A stretch of 64,000 nucleotides of DNA, from contig CAYJPA010000009.1 of assembly GCA_964371945.1 (NCBI GenBank), forward strand, positions 22,488 through 86,487, read 5' to 3'. Positions within the stretch are counted from its first letter, which is position 1, and the number at the start of each line of letters is the position of its first letter. Below, piece after piece: positions 54,712-63,649 of the stretch. The translations under genes and the position numbers were made by a program. The notes under the pieces were generated by a model, which had not been told where the DNA came from, made no database searches, and saw only the letters and a program-made list of their open reading frames with translations. The DNA comes from CAYJPA01 sp964371945. Its GTDB lineage: Bacteria; Chloroflexota; Chloroflexia; Thermomicrobiales; UBA6265.

Positions 54712-56427
54712 GTGTATCGAGCTCTGCAGCGTTTTTTCGACAGAACCCCGGATACCGACGACTCCGCTCGCTTGCTCCGAGCGGTCGTTTTGCTCCTCCT
54801 GGGGTTGTCGGTCGGAACCGGAGTCGCCGCGGCCGACATCTATCTCCATCGTGGCATCGAATCGAGCACAGCGCCGCCGTATGTGCTGCAGTCGACCGGC
54901 CGCGAGCTCTCGATCAATGTCGACTTGCTGGCGTATCAGCCGGACCAGATCGAGCAAATCGGTCAGGCGCTTCAATCGAACGGATACCGGTACGTTCGCC
55001 AGACATTTTCGTGGGCGAATATCGAGCCGGTGCGCGACGACTATGTTTGGGAGCGTTACGACACCATGGTCGAAACCATGGCGACGCACAACATTCAGAT
55101 CATTGCGGTTCTGGCCCATTCTCCAGGTTGGGCGCGCCTGCCGGGTCAGGAGTCGTTTGCCGATGCTCCCCCGGCGCTTGTTTCTGACTATTCCGATTTC
55201 GTGGAAGAGGTTGTTCGCCGGTATCAGGGAAAGGTTCAGTATTTTCAAGTTTGGGATATGCCGAATCGCCAAGATCGGTGGGGAGGGCAAGTAGTCAAGG
55301 CATCCGATTACCTAAGACTCCTGGCCGAAGCGTTCAACTCGGTTCGAACGGTCAACTCCGAGGCAAAGGTACTTGCAGCCGAAATGGACCCGAGCTATGC
55401 CGGCGGTTCAACCGGCGCGGATCTCAGCTTCCTTCGCGCCCTCTACCGGGCTGGAGGCGCGTCGTTTTTCGATATCCTGGCAATACGGATCGATGGCGGA
55501 AGCTCATCGCCGTACGATCGCAGGGTACGCGCGGATCACGAGAACTTCTCACGCGCGATCTTGTTCAGGGAGTTGACGACGGATCAGGGCGACGACCAAA
55601 AACCAATCTGGATCACTCATTTCGGTTGGAATGCTGGTCCAGGTGGACCAGTTACCCGGCAAGAGCAATCAGATTTCATCCTTGCGGGCGTCAAGCGTGC
55701 CATGGCCGAATGGCCGTGGCTGGGTCAGATGTTCTCCTGGAGTTTGCTGCCGGATCCCTCCTTGCCGGGCGAAGCAGGTTACTCGATGCTCGAACCGGAT
55801 GGAACCGGCACCCCGGCCTTCGCCGCACTGGCAGAGTACGAAAACGAGGGATCGACCGCGGTGGCCGCGACCGGCTTTGTGCCGATGGATTCACCGCCGG
55901 TGACCTATTCCGGCAATTGGGACGACCAGCATCTCAATCACCAAACGCTGAAAACGACCGCTGAGATCGGTGCATCCGCAACGCTGCAATTTCGAGGCAC
56001 CGGAGTGATCGCGCTCCTGCGCATCAGCCCGTCCGCGGGTCCAATCCTGGCGACGATCGACGGAGCACCGATCCCAGGCTGGCCGGTGCAGGATGGGGCG
56101 TCGTTCATCGATCTTGCATCATTTCAAGCTGAGGATCTGTCCATCCCACTGGCGGAGGACCTGGCGGATCGGACACATGTGCTGAAACTGACGCTCGCCG
56201 AACGCGGGCAACTCACCATCGGCGGACTCGTCATCTCCCGGAATCCACCACTGCTGTGGCCGGTGATCATTCTGATCGTCATGGCAGTCGGCATCGTCGC
56301 TGCCGGACTGCGCGATATCGTGTATGTGATTGCAATTCACTCGGAAGCCCTCCAGCCGCGGCGTGGCGTCGATCTGCGCCCGCGTCTGCCTCGACTGCCT
56401 GATTGGCAGCCCTCGAGGCGGTTCTGA
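54712..56427 (+). CDS. Membrane-anchored glycosidase-like protein lacking both catalytic Glu
   Basis: 571 residues: N-terminal anchor (LLRAVVLLLLGLSVGTGVAA), a (beta/alpha)8 glycoside-hydrolase-like domain of the GH39/cellulase type (FSWANIEPVRDDYVWERYDTM), a beta-sandwich region (SGNWDDQHLNHQTLKTTA) and a C-terminal membrane span near 520 (LLWPVIILIVMAVGIVAAGL). In active relatives the acid/base sits in WNEPN and the nucleophile in ITEFGW; here they read WDMPN (Met 183) and ITHFGW (His 303). The fold is conserved but both Glu are gone. First gene of the polysaccharide cluster, GTG start, overlapping none; probably binds or organises glycan. Confidence 0.85.
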   Translation: MYRALQRFFDRTPDTDDSARLLRAVVLLLLGLSVGTGVAAADIYLHRGIESSTAPPYVLQSTGRELSINVDLLAYQPDQIEQIGQALQSNGYRYVRQTFSWANIEPVRDDYVWERYDTMVETMATHNIQIIAVLAHSPGWARLPGQESFADAPPALVSDYSDFVEEVVRRYQGKVQYFQVWDMPNRQDRWGGQVVKASDYLRLLAEAFNSVRTVNSEAKVLAAEMDPSYAGGSTGADLSFLRALYRAGGASFFDILAIRIDGGSSSPYDRRVRADHENFSRAILFRELTTDQGDDQKPIWITHFGWNAGPGGPVTRQEQSDFILAGVKRAMAEWPWLGQMFSWSLLPDPSLPGEAGYSMLEPDGTGTPAFAALAEYENEGSTAVAATGFVPMDSPPVTYSGNWDDQHLNHQTLKTTAEIGASATLQFRGTGVIALLRISPSAGPILATIDGAPIPGWPVQDGASFIDLASFQAEDLSIPLAEDLADRTHVLKLTLAERGQLTIGGLVISRNPPLLWPVIILIVMAVGIVAAGLRDIVYVIAIHSEALQPRRGVDLRPRLPRLPDWQPSRRF

Positions 56428-56429
56428 TC

Positions 56430-57842
56430 ATGCTGGCGAAGCGAATTTGGAGCTCCCGCTTCGCGGTACTTCCATCGAATGGAGCGCGAGGGGAAAAGGT
56501 CGAGTATCTCGCTCTCGTCGCCTATGTCGTGTTGGGACTCCTGCTTTCGATCAACGACAACAGATTCGTCGGGGTGGCGCTTATCGTCGTTGGAGTGGGC
56601 GTGGGGTTGATCGCACCGCGCTCCGCGGTTGCCGCGATCGCAGTCGCAATCCCCCTCGTTCACCGTCCCGTTTCGATCGGCTCCGACGAATGGAGCTTGC
56701 TGGAGCTCACGATCATCACGTCCAGCGTGGCCGTCGGCGCTCACATCGTCTTTACCGCGATCAAAAGGAGATCGCCGCGCGAAGTCAAGAATCGTCTCCA
56801 GCCCTATTCGATCTCCGTTGTCGCACTGGTGCTGATCATCGTCGGTTTTTTCTCGCTCTTCACGGTAGCGGATACGCGGTATCGTCCGGAGAGCGCCCGC
56901 GAGTTTCGCTGGGTCATCGTGGAGCCGGTTGCCGCGTTCTTCCTCTTCCGATGGACCGCGATCACCGAACACGGGCGCAGGCTTCTGCTGGCGGCGCTTG
57001 TTGGAACCGGCGCTGGGATCGCGATCATCGGAGTCATTCAGCTCGCGACACAGACCGGGGTGGTCGTCGCGGACGGAGTCGAGCGAGCAACCGGCCCATA
57101 CACGCACCCGAACAACCTGGCACTGTATCTCGACCGGATCGCTGTGCTTGCACTCGCCCTCGCGGTCGCCCTTCGACTGAGGACGAGGCTGCTTGTCGCG
57201 GTCGCTGTTCTGTGTGGCGCCGGGCTGGCGGCAACACTGTCACGGGGAGCGGCCCTGGCGTACATGGCCGGAGCATTGTGGGTCGTCGGTGCGGCGAGGG
57301 CTCGGCATGGCTGGCGCTGGATCGGAATCGGCGCTGTGCTCGTGGTTTTGCTGCTCGCCTATGTTGGCGGAGAACGGTTGACCGACCAGGGCTCAGCTGG
57401 CGGTACATCCAGTAGGGAGCTCATCTGGAGCGCGAGTATCCGCATGATCGAAGATCGTCCAATCACCGGAGTCGGACTGGACCAGTTCTACAATCAATAC
57501 GGTCGCCGATACATCGAACCCGCGGGATGGCCCGAGCGGTACACCTCCCACCCGCACAATCTTGTGTTGGATGTTTGGCTGCGATTGGGTCTGGCGGGAC
57601 TTGCGGTCTTCGGAGCGCTCGCGATTGTGGTCGTGCGTCTATCCCGGAAAATGGTTGCAGGCGATTTGAATCGTGCCATCAGGATCGGCTCAATCGGCGC
57701 GCTCATTTCCGGCGTGTGGCATGGGATGCTCGACAATGGTTTCTTCTTGCCCGATCTCGCGGTCCTCACCTGGCTGATGATCGCGTTGCTCGAATCGAGT
57801 TTCGTTATTCCTAATCCCGTGGGAGAAGCTGCCGGTGTCTGA
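56430..57842 (+). CDS. O-antigen ligase/polymerase family membrane protein (Wzy/WaaL-like), copy 1
   Basis: 470 residues with about 11 membrane spans. The Wzy_C periplasmic loop is recognisable: ATLSRGAALAYMAGALWV, ITGVGLDQFYNQYGRRYI and SHPHNLVLDVWLRLGLAGLAVF, with a conserved His and Arg typical of glycan polymerases/ligases. ATG 56430 lies just after the preceding stop. The second copy begins 8 nt before this stop. Confidence 0.85.
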   Translation: MLAKRIWSSRFAVLPSNGARGEKVEYLALVAYVVLGLLLSINDNRFVGVALIVVGVGVGLIAPRSAVAAIAVAIPLVHRPVSIGSDEWSLLELTIITSSVAVGAHIVFTAIKRRSPREVKNRLQPYSISVVALVLIIVGFFSLFTVADTRYRPESAREFRWVIVEPVAAFFLFRWTAITEHGRRLLLAALVGTGAGIAIIGVIQLATQTGVVVADGVERATGPYTHPNNLALYLDRIAVLALALAVALRLRTRLLVAVAVLCGAGLAATLSRGAALAYMAGALWVVGAARARHGWRWIGIGAVLVVLLLAYVGGERLTDQGSAGGTSSRELIWSASIRMIEDRPITGVGLDQFYNQYGRRYIEPAGWPERYTSHPHNLVLDVWLRLGLAGLAVFGALAIVVVRLSRKMVAGDLNRAIRIGSIGALISGVWHGMLDNGFFLPDLAVLTWLMIALLESSFVIPNPVGEAAGV

Positions 57843-59280
57843 ATCCAGCGTTGCGGCGCCATCACCTCACACGGAGATGCGATGGAACAGGGATGAGATC
57901 GGCTGGATTGTGGTTGGCCTTGGGGCGGCCGCGATCATCACGTTGGCGGACGCCCGCACCGCGCTGACGGTTATTTGCGCGGTCGCGCTCGCGGTTGGCT
58001 CGATGTCGAAGCCGGCGGTCGGGTTGTCGGTTCTGATCGTGACTGTTCCCGTGCAGGATGGCTGGCCCGCACGTCTCGGTTCGATGGAGCTTCCATGGAC
58101 CCGAATTGCCTTGTTCTCATTTGGCGGCGCCTGGTTGGTCAGGTTTTTGCTGGCCAAAGAACGCATTCGGATGGACTCGATTGCATGGGCGATGCTTGCA
58201 TTCTGCGGTGCGTTGGCGCTGTCGGTCGTCAACGCGGTCGATGCAGGCGCCTGGGCGGAAGAGTGTTACCGGTGGCTCGTCGCGGCGCTGGTTTATGTTG
58301 TGGCCGCCTCTTGCCTCAAAACGGAGCTCGATCGACTACTGATGATCGGTGGCCTGGTCGCGGGAGTCATGTTCAGTTTTGTCGTCGCCGTGTATCAGGT
58401 CACAACATCAACTGGTCCCGAAACCTTCAACCAACATGGGCTCCTCCGTGCCTACGGGATGTTCGGCGAGCCAAACCCCTTTGCCGGTTACCTCGAGATA
58501 GCGACATTGCCACTGCTCGCAATCGGATTCGTGCAGTTCAAACATCGATCTGACGCCCGCTCGCGATGGATAGGAGTGATTGCACTAAGTGCGGCGGGAT
58601 TCGGCTGCGCTGCGGTCGCGATGACCCAGTCCCGCGGCGGATTGCTCGGATTCGCGGCAGGGCTGGCGACGGTTTATTGGTTTCTGTGGCCACGGATGGG
58701 ACGACGTGTCGTTCTCGCGGTGGCGGCCGTCGGATTTGTCATCATGTGGACGCCACCGTTCGCTTCGATTCGAGCGGCGTTCGGATTGGATGGCCTCCTG
58801 AGCCGGGAACCGGTTCAAGTAACGACGTCAAATTGGGCCGCGCAGGAGCGATTGGCTCATTGGGGCGCCGCGTTGCGGATGTGGGAGCAACATCCTTGGT
58901 TCGGAGTCGGTGCCGGGAATTTTCCAGATCGTTTCCGAGAATTCACGCCCAATTGGAGATTTCGGATTTCACGCGGACACGCCCACAGTGCATACTTGCA
59001 GGCGGCCTCGCAGGCCGGCGTGGTCGGCCTCGTCTGTTTTGTCTCAATTCTGTGCGCCGCATGGCGACTGGGATTGAGCAGGGTACGAGATCGCGCGCTC
59101 GGGTTCGCGAGAGGTCGCCACATTGCCGCGCTGGCAGTGACGGCGGCCATCGCCGTTCATGGATTGTTCGACTACCTGCATGTGCTCAGTCTCGGCATTG
59201 TGTTGAGTGCGGTTTGGGCGATGAGTGCTATGGAAGAGGTCGCGGATTTGAGTGAACCGGTTGGACATGGCCGCGATTGA
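57835..59280 (+). CDS. O-antigen ligase/polymerase family membrane protein, copy 2
   Basis: 481 residues and about 12 spans. Wzy_C features: AMTQSRGGLLGFAAGLATVYW, HPWFGVGAGNFPDRFREF and RGHAHSAYLQAASQAGVVGL. Sequence similarity to copy 1 is limited to these motifs, so they are paralogues of long standing, not a recent duplication. GTG start overlaps the end of copy 1 by 8 nt. Confidence 0.85.
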   Translation: MSESSVAAPSPHTEMRWNRDEIGWIVVGLGAAAIITLADARTALTVICAVALAVGSMSKPAVGLSVLIVTVPVQDGWPARLGSMELPWTRIALFSFGGAWLVRFLLAKERIRMDSIAWAMLAFCGALALSVVNAVDAGAWAEECYRWLVAALVYVVAASCLKTELDRLLMIGGLVAGVMFSFVVAVYQVTTSTGPETFNQHGLLRAYGMFGEPNPFAGYLEIATLPLLAIGFVQFKHRSDARSRWIGVIALSAAGFGCAAVAMTQSRGGLLGFAAGLATVYWFLWPRMGRRVVLAVAAVGFVIMWTPPFASIRAAFGLDGLLSREPVQVTTSNWAAQERLAHWGAALRMWEQHPWFGVGAGNFPDRFREFTPNWRFRISRGHAHSAYLQAASQAGVVGLVCFVSILCAAWRLGLSRVRDRALGFARGRHIAALAVTAAIAVHGLFDYLHVLSLGIVLSAVWAMSAMEEVADLSEPVGHGRD

Positions 59281-60406
59281 CCAACGGCAGCAGAAGCTCT
59301 CCACACCAGATTCCGATCCACAGCTCGATGGGTTCGCCGTGACGACTGCCGATTTCTCAATCGACACCGACAGGGTCCCGCCAAAGAACGAAAACGGGGA
59401 TGCGCCCGAAGGTGTCGGAAAGCGGCTGTTGAAGCCACATACGATCGCCTCGTTCGCGATCGCGATCGGAATCGTCGGGTTTCTCATCGTCAGATTGGAT
59501 ATCAATCTCCACAGCGTCTGGACCAACCTGAAGTCCGCGAATCTCGGATTGGTTGCCCTGGCGGTTGCGATCTATTACTCGACCTTTCTGCTCCGGGCCT
59601 ATCGGTGGCGGTGGATGCTCAGCCAGGCTGGGATCAACTCCGCGAGCGGGAACACGGTACCGGGCCTGCCACGGCTGATCGAGATCATTCTCCTCTCGTG
59701 GTTCGTCAACTGCATCGTTCCCGCAAAACTGGGCGACGGCTACCGGTGCTACTTGCTGAAGCGCGACGCAAATGCCAGCTTCGCCGCGACGCTCGGGACC
59801 CTGTTGGCGGAACGAGTGACCGATCTCGTCGTCCTGTTCGTGACGATGTCGGCCGCGGGGTTGATCGCCTTTCACGGCGATCTGCCGGCGCAGGTGACCC
59901 GATGGATGCTCTTTGGATTGGGACTGATTGCACTGGGTATAGTCGTGCTAGGGGTGATCGGGTTCGGGCGTGACTGGGTGCAGCGATTCGTTCCCAAACG
60001 GTTTCATGGTCACTACGATCTGTTTCATACCGCGATCTTTGCCTGCCTGCGGCGGCCGGCTCTGCCGACATTCCTCAGCTTCTGCATGTGGATGATGGAC
60101 GGACTGCGGTTATACGTCGTAGCGGCGTCGCTCGGCGCTGGATTGTCGTTTGAGCTGGCGGTGTTCGTGGCGCTCATGAGTGCATTGCTGACTACGATCC
60201 CGATCACGCCCGCGGGTCTCGGTGTGGTCGAGGCGGCGATCATCGTGGTGCTCAAGCTCGTCGATATCGACTCCGACATGGCGGGATCGGTTGCATTCCT
60301 CGACCGCTTGATTGGCTATTGGAGCCTCGTGCTGGTCGGTTTAGTGCTTTATCTGTGGCGGCTCAAAACCGAGGTTCGGGCGGTCACCGCACCGGCGAGC
60401 GCATAG
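59267..60406 (+). CDS. Lysylphosphatidylglycerol-synthase-like flippase (AglD/LPG_synthase_TM)
   Basis: About 379 residues, seven to eight spans, with the family signature ALAVAIYYSTFLLRAYRWRWML and the conserved IILLSWFVNCIVPAKLGDGYRCYLL, AERVTDLVVLF and TPAGLGVVEAAIIVVLKLV. It lacks the soluble aminoacyl-transferase domain, so a role in lipid-linked sugar or lipid translocation is likelier than lysyl-PG synthesis. Start at ATG 59267 or GTG 59252; both overlap the preceding gene. Confidence 0.85.
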   Translation: MAAIDQRQQKLSTPDSDPQLDGFAVTTADFSIDTDRVPPKNENGDAPEGVGKRLLKPHTIASFAIAIGIVGFLIVRLDINLHSVWTNLKSANLGLVALAVAIYYSTFLLRAYRWRWMLSQAGINSASGNTVPGLPRLIEIILLSWFVNCIVPAKLGDGYRCYLLKRDANASFAATLGTLLAERVTDLVVLFVTMSAAGLIAFHGDLPAQVTRWMLFGLGLIALGIVVLGVIGFGRDWVQRFVPKRFHGHYDLFHTAIFACLRRPALPTFLSFCMWMMDGLRLYVVAASLGAGLSFELAVFVALMSALLTTIPITPAGLGVVEAAIIVVLKLVDIDSDMAGSVAFLDRLIGYWSLVLVGLVLYLWRLKTEVRAVTAPASA

Positions 60407-61557
60407 TGACCGGACCACGGATCGCGATCGATCACAGCGCCGGGTTCAACCAGGGCGCCGGGATCGGCCGATACGCGCGAAATCTGGTGCCGGAGCTTGT
60501 TCGCGAGATGCCCGGGGCATCGTTCACGCTCTGGTACGCGCCGGAACCGGGACGTGGCGCAGTCTTTGCCGAGCAGGCGATGGCTCCTTTCGAGGGCTTA
60601 GCCCGCGTCAAAGTGAGATCTTGCCGATTCGACCGGCGGCGGATCGATCAGCTCTGGTTTCGAGCACGTGCCCCCCTGCCGATCGAGCTCTGGACCGGGC
60701 GGAACGATCTCGTCTACTCGCCCGATTTCACCGCCCCGCCTTCGCTTCGAACACCAAACATCATCACGATCCACGACATTGCATTCTCGATCGTGCCGGA
60801 GCGGGCGCCCGCCGGGCTGCGCAACTACTTGACCTCGGTCGTGCCTAGAGCGGCAAGAAATGCGGCAGCGATTGTTGCCGTTTCCGAAACCACGAAGCGG
60901 GACATTGTTGAACGACTCAGAATACCGGCTGATCGCGTGACCGTCGTGCCCAACGCGGCTGGCGAGCGCTTTTTTGCCGCCGAGCCGCTGACCGAGGTAG
61001 AGCGCAAACGCCTTGGACTTCCCCAGCGTTACTTCTTGACTGTCGGAACCCTAGAACCGCGCAAGAACCACCAAACACTTTTTGCGGCTCTCCGAATGCT
61101 CTCCGGGCATCTGGCTATTCCGCTCGTTGTCGCGGGACGAGTGGGTTGGTGCGCGGATGGGATCATAGCATCCTCCAAAGAGCTTGAACGCGAAGGCATG
61201 GTGATCAGGCTCGATTACGTCGATGATTCACTGCTGCCGGGGCTCTACGCCTGTGCGGAAGCGCTGATTTATCCCTCCTGGTACGAGGGGTTTGGACTTC
61301 CCGTGCTCGAAGGCATGGCCTCGGGCACGCGGGTGATCGCGAGCGACATCCCCGCGCATCGTGAGATCAGCGACGGTACTGTCGAGTTTATAGACCCTGG
61401 CGATGTGGCATCGATCGCCGCGGCCCTCGAGAGTGCGGCCAACAACCCTGACGATGAGTTTTCGAGGTCGAGGCGCGTGGCACGCGCTAGATTCTATTCA
61501 TGGTCGGAGTCAGCCAAAACGCTCGCCAGGTTGGTCGAGAAGGTCGTGGCCGCATGA
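60406..61557 (+). CDS. Glycosyltransferase family 4 (GT1-like)
   Basis: 383 residues, GT-B fold. N-terminal nucleotide-independent domain with GAGIGRYARNLVPELV; C-terminal GT4 signature VGTLEPRKNHQTLF, then YPSWYEGFGLPVLEGMASGTRVIASDIPAHREI with the E-x7-E pair that binds the sugar nucleotide. GTG start overlaps the previous stop (TAGTG) and the end overlaps the next gene (ATGA). Adds one sugar to the cluster's glycan; donor unknown. Confidence 0.93.
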   Translation: MTGPRIAIDHSAGFNQGAGIGRYARNLVPELVREMPGASFTLWYAPEPGRGAVFAEQAMAPFEGLARVKVRSCRFDRRRIDQLWFRARAPLPIELWTGRNDLVYSPDFTAPPSLRTPNIITIHDIAFSIVPERAPAGLRNYLTSVVPRAARNAAAIVAVSETTKRDIVERLRIPADRVTVVPNAAGERFFAAEPLTEVERKRLGLPQRYFLTVGTLEPRKNHQTLFAALRMLSGHLAIPLVVAGRVGWCADGIIASSKELEREGMVIRLDYVDDSLLPGLYACAEALIYPSWYEGFGLPVLEGMASGTRVIASDIPAHREISDGTVEFIDPGDVASIAAALESAANNPDDEFSRSRRVARARFYSWSESAKTLARLVEKVVAA

Positions 61558-61739
61558 GTGACGAGGTTGAAGATCTCCCCGATTGGCGGGAAGGCAAGAG
61601 CGAGGAAGAGCAGGCCCGGATCTTGCTTGCCGCCAAAGAGACCAAGTCCATGATCATCGCGGTTGCCGGGGTGGCTGTTGGCGGCATCGTTTTCATGGTC
61701 CTGATTACGATCCTGATCGTTGCACTCCGGTACTCATAA
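61554..61739 (+). CDS. Small single-span membrane protein
   Basis: 61 residues: acidic N-terminus (SDEVEDLPDWREGKSEEEQARILLA) and one membrane span near 36-58 (MIIAVAGVAVGGIVFMVLITILIVAL). ATG overlaps the glycosyltransferase stop by four bases (ATGA). No family recognised; tight coupling suggests a role with the envelope genes. Confidence 0.7.
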   Translation: MSDEVEDLPDWREGKSEEEQARILLAAKETKSMIIAVAGVAVGGIVFMVLITILIVALRYS

Positions 61740-61778
61740 GTCGTACGCTCGCGACATCCTGCGGAAGGGAGTACCGCG

Positions 61779-62777
61779 TTGATTGCAACGAGCAATGAGC
61801 TCACCGTCGTTCAGTTCAGAGAAACCGCCCATCGCATCGAGGAAGAGGTCGGCAAGGTCATGGTCGGCCAGGCCGAGATCGTGCGCGATGTTCTGATCTG
61901 CATCCTTGCCGGTGGACATGCGCTACTCGAGGGCGTGCCGGGGCTGGGCAAAACACTGCTCGTGCGCACGCTATCCGATGCGCTCGATCTTCAGTTCAGC
62001 CGGATCCAGTTCACGCCTGACCTGATGCCGTCCGATATCACCGGCACCAACATCCTGATGGAAGATGAATCGCGACGGCGAAGCTTTGCCTTCCAGCCCG
62101 GGCCGATCTTCGCGAATCTTGTGCTCGCCGACGAAATCAACCGCGCTACGCCGAAAACCCAATCGGCCTTGCTCGAAGCGATGCAGGACAAAACGTGCTC
62201 GATCTCTAACGTGATCCATCCGCTGTTCGAGCCATTTTTCGTGCTTGCCACGCAGAATCCGCTCGAAATGGAAGGCACCTATCCGTTGCCCGAGGCTCAG
62301 CTCGATCGCTTCTTTTTCAAGTTGCTCGTTCGTTACCCAACCTCGGGGGATCTTACGGAAATCCTGCGCCGTACGACCTCGAACTTCGTGTTCGAGCCGC
62401 AAAAGGTGGCCGACGGTCCGACGATCAGTTCAATGGGGCACATCGCGCGCGAGGTACCGATCGCCAACCATGTGAGCGACTTCGTCGTCAGACTGGTAAT
62501 GGCCACGCACCCCCAAGACGAAACCGCGCCTGCTGACGTACGTCGATACGTCCGATACGGCGTGAGCCCTCGCGGCGCACAGGCGATCGTATTGGGCTCA
62601 AAAATTCGAGCGTTGCTCGAGGGCCGATTGAATGTTGCGATCGAAGACATCCGTTCGGTTGCGTATCCGGCGCTGCGGCACCGTCTGATTCTCAATTTCG
62701 AGGCAGAGGCAAGCGGCACGACGGCCGACGATGTGCTGCGGTCGTTGTTGATGGAAGTGCCAGAAACGGCGGTGTAG
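61779..62777 (+). CDS. MoxR-family AAA+ ATPase
   Basis: 332 residues: Walker A LEGVPGLGKTLLVRTLSD near 46, Walker B LADEINRATPKTQSALLEAMQD, sensor-1 ATQNPLEMEGTYPLPEAQLDRF. These chaperones usually act with a DUF58 and VWA-domain proteins, which are not adjacent here (the mobile-element remnant starts downstream). TTG start, supported by AGGGAG 7 nt upstream; no ATG alternative covers the N-terminus. Confidence 0.93.
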   Translation: MIATSNELTVVQFRETAHRIEEEVGKVMVGQAEIVRDVLICILAGGHALLEGVPGLGKTLLVRTLSDALDLQFSRIQFTPDLMPSDITGTNILMEDESRRRSFAFQPGPIFANLVLADEINRATPKTQSALLEAMQDKTCSISNVIHPLFEPFFVLATQNPLEMEGTYPLPEAQLDRFFFKLLVRYPTSGDLTEILRRTTSNFVFEPQKVADGPTISSMGHIAREVPIANHVSDFVVRLVMATHPQDETAPADVRRYVRYGVSPRGAQAIVLGSKIRALLEGRLNVAIEDIRSVAYPALRHRLILNFEAEASGTTADDVLRSLLMEVPETAV

Positions 62778-62800
62778 TCGCTATTTTCGGGCGGGCCGTG

Positions 62801-62830
62801 TTGACACATCTTCGAGCGCGGTGCTACATT
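62801..62830 (+). promoter_or_regulatory. Promoter of tRNA-Asp
   Basis: TTGACA (62801-62806), 18 nt spacer, TACATT (62825-62830), 14 nt before the tRNA. Confidence 0.65.
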
Positions 62831-62843
62831 GTCGTCCGCTTAC

Positions 62844-62920
62844 GGAGGCGTGGTGTAGCGGCCTAACATGCAGCCCTGTCAAGGCTGAGATCGCGGGTTC
62901 GAATCCCGTCGCTTCCGCCA
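62844..62920 (+). tRNA. tRNA-Asp (GTC)
   Basis: 77 nt cloverleaf. Acceptor GGAGGCG pairs with CGCTTCC (one G-T), anticodon stem CAGCC/GGCTG with loop CTGTCAA (anticodon GTC), T-arm GCGGGTTCGAATCCCGT, discriminator G and encoded CCA. The recombinase remnant begins within its 3' half on the opposite strand, marking this as the integration site. Confidence 0.96.
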
Positions 62921-63540
62921 GATAGGCGTCGGGCTTGACAATCCAAGTCAAAGAACGGTGCGAAGCTGGATTGTGGCCAAACGGCTGCAATCCAGTCGTC
63001 TTTAATCTTCACTTCTTCGAACAAGAGCCGGGCAAGCGCATTGCGCCGCGCGTCCGAGCCCGCTCGCCATGCCGCCGGAAGATCCGTCAAGAACATGGCG
63101 GCGCGTTCGAGTGCTCCGTCACGCTCAGCATCAGCGCGTAGGTGAAGGAGCGACTGCTGAAGCCGTCCACATCGCTCGAGGAGTTCATCCTTCGAGACAT
63201 CGCCTGGCGAGAAAAGAGTCCTCAGATTGTCGAGTTGCCGTTCTAGCCGTCGGCGCTCGGCTCCCACATCGGAGACGGAGCTGTGTGCAGCCGCCTGCGC
63301 GGCCATGAGTTTCGGGCGATAATCCGCCGGAATCGTGAAAGTAGCCGGGTGGTCGAGCAGCCGCGTCTCGTAGATCTCTAGGAATGCCGGTCTCCGCGGG
63401 TATTTGACCCCCTGGCGCCCCTGATAGCAGTAGGCTCGCACCCACCCTTTGTCGCGATGGAGATGGAAGCTCCCGCCACAATGATGGCATCGAAGTAGCC
63501 CGGACGGGGAGTAGATCGGGGACCGCCGTCGCACCGGCAT
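62863..63540 (-). pseudogene. Serine recombinase remnant (C-terminal part) at tRNA-Asp
   Basis: 225 codons match the back half of large serine recombinases: SPSGLLRCHHCGGSFHLHRDK (zinc ribbon), a coiled-coil (ERRRLERQLDNLRTLF) and the end LARLLFEEVKIKDDWIAAV ... FAPFFDLD. The catalytic resolvase domain with the active Ser and the first recombinase domain are missing: upstream in frame there is a stop inside an ACCTT repeat. The frame runs into the tRNA as SDGIRTRDLSLDRAAC, which is the antisense of tRNA-Asp, not real protein. Confidence 0.85.
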
Positions 63541-63550
63541 CGGTACTTTG

Positions 63551-63577
63551 ACCTTACCTTACCTTACCTTGCCTTGC
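63551..63577. repeat. ACCTT pentanucleotide repeat
   Basis: Four copies of ACCTT (63551-63570) and one GCCTT variant followed by GC. It lies at the break between the recombinase and transposase remnants. Confidence 0.8.
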
Positions 63578-63649
63578 GCCGCGGTGATGACTCGTCGTCC
63601 AGCAGCGGCCACGCGTACCACTTCTATCCCATTCGCCGTATCACGCTTA

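Noticed and set aside
56330..57415. A 361-codon frame overlapping the first O-antigen ligase gene
   Set aside because: Arg/Gly-rich out-of-frame shadow; the membrane protein frame has clear spans and Wzy_C motifs.
62863..62925. Recombinase C-terminus SDGIRTRDLSLDRAAC as a protein motif
   Set aside because: It is the antisense translation of tRNA-Asp, a known annotation artefact.
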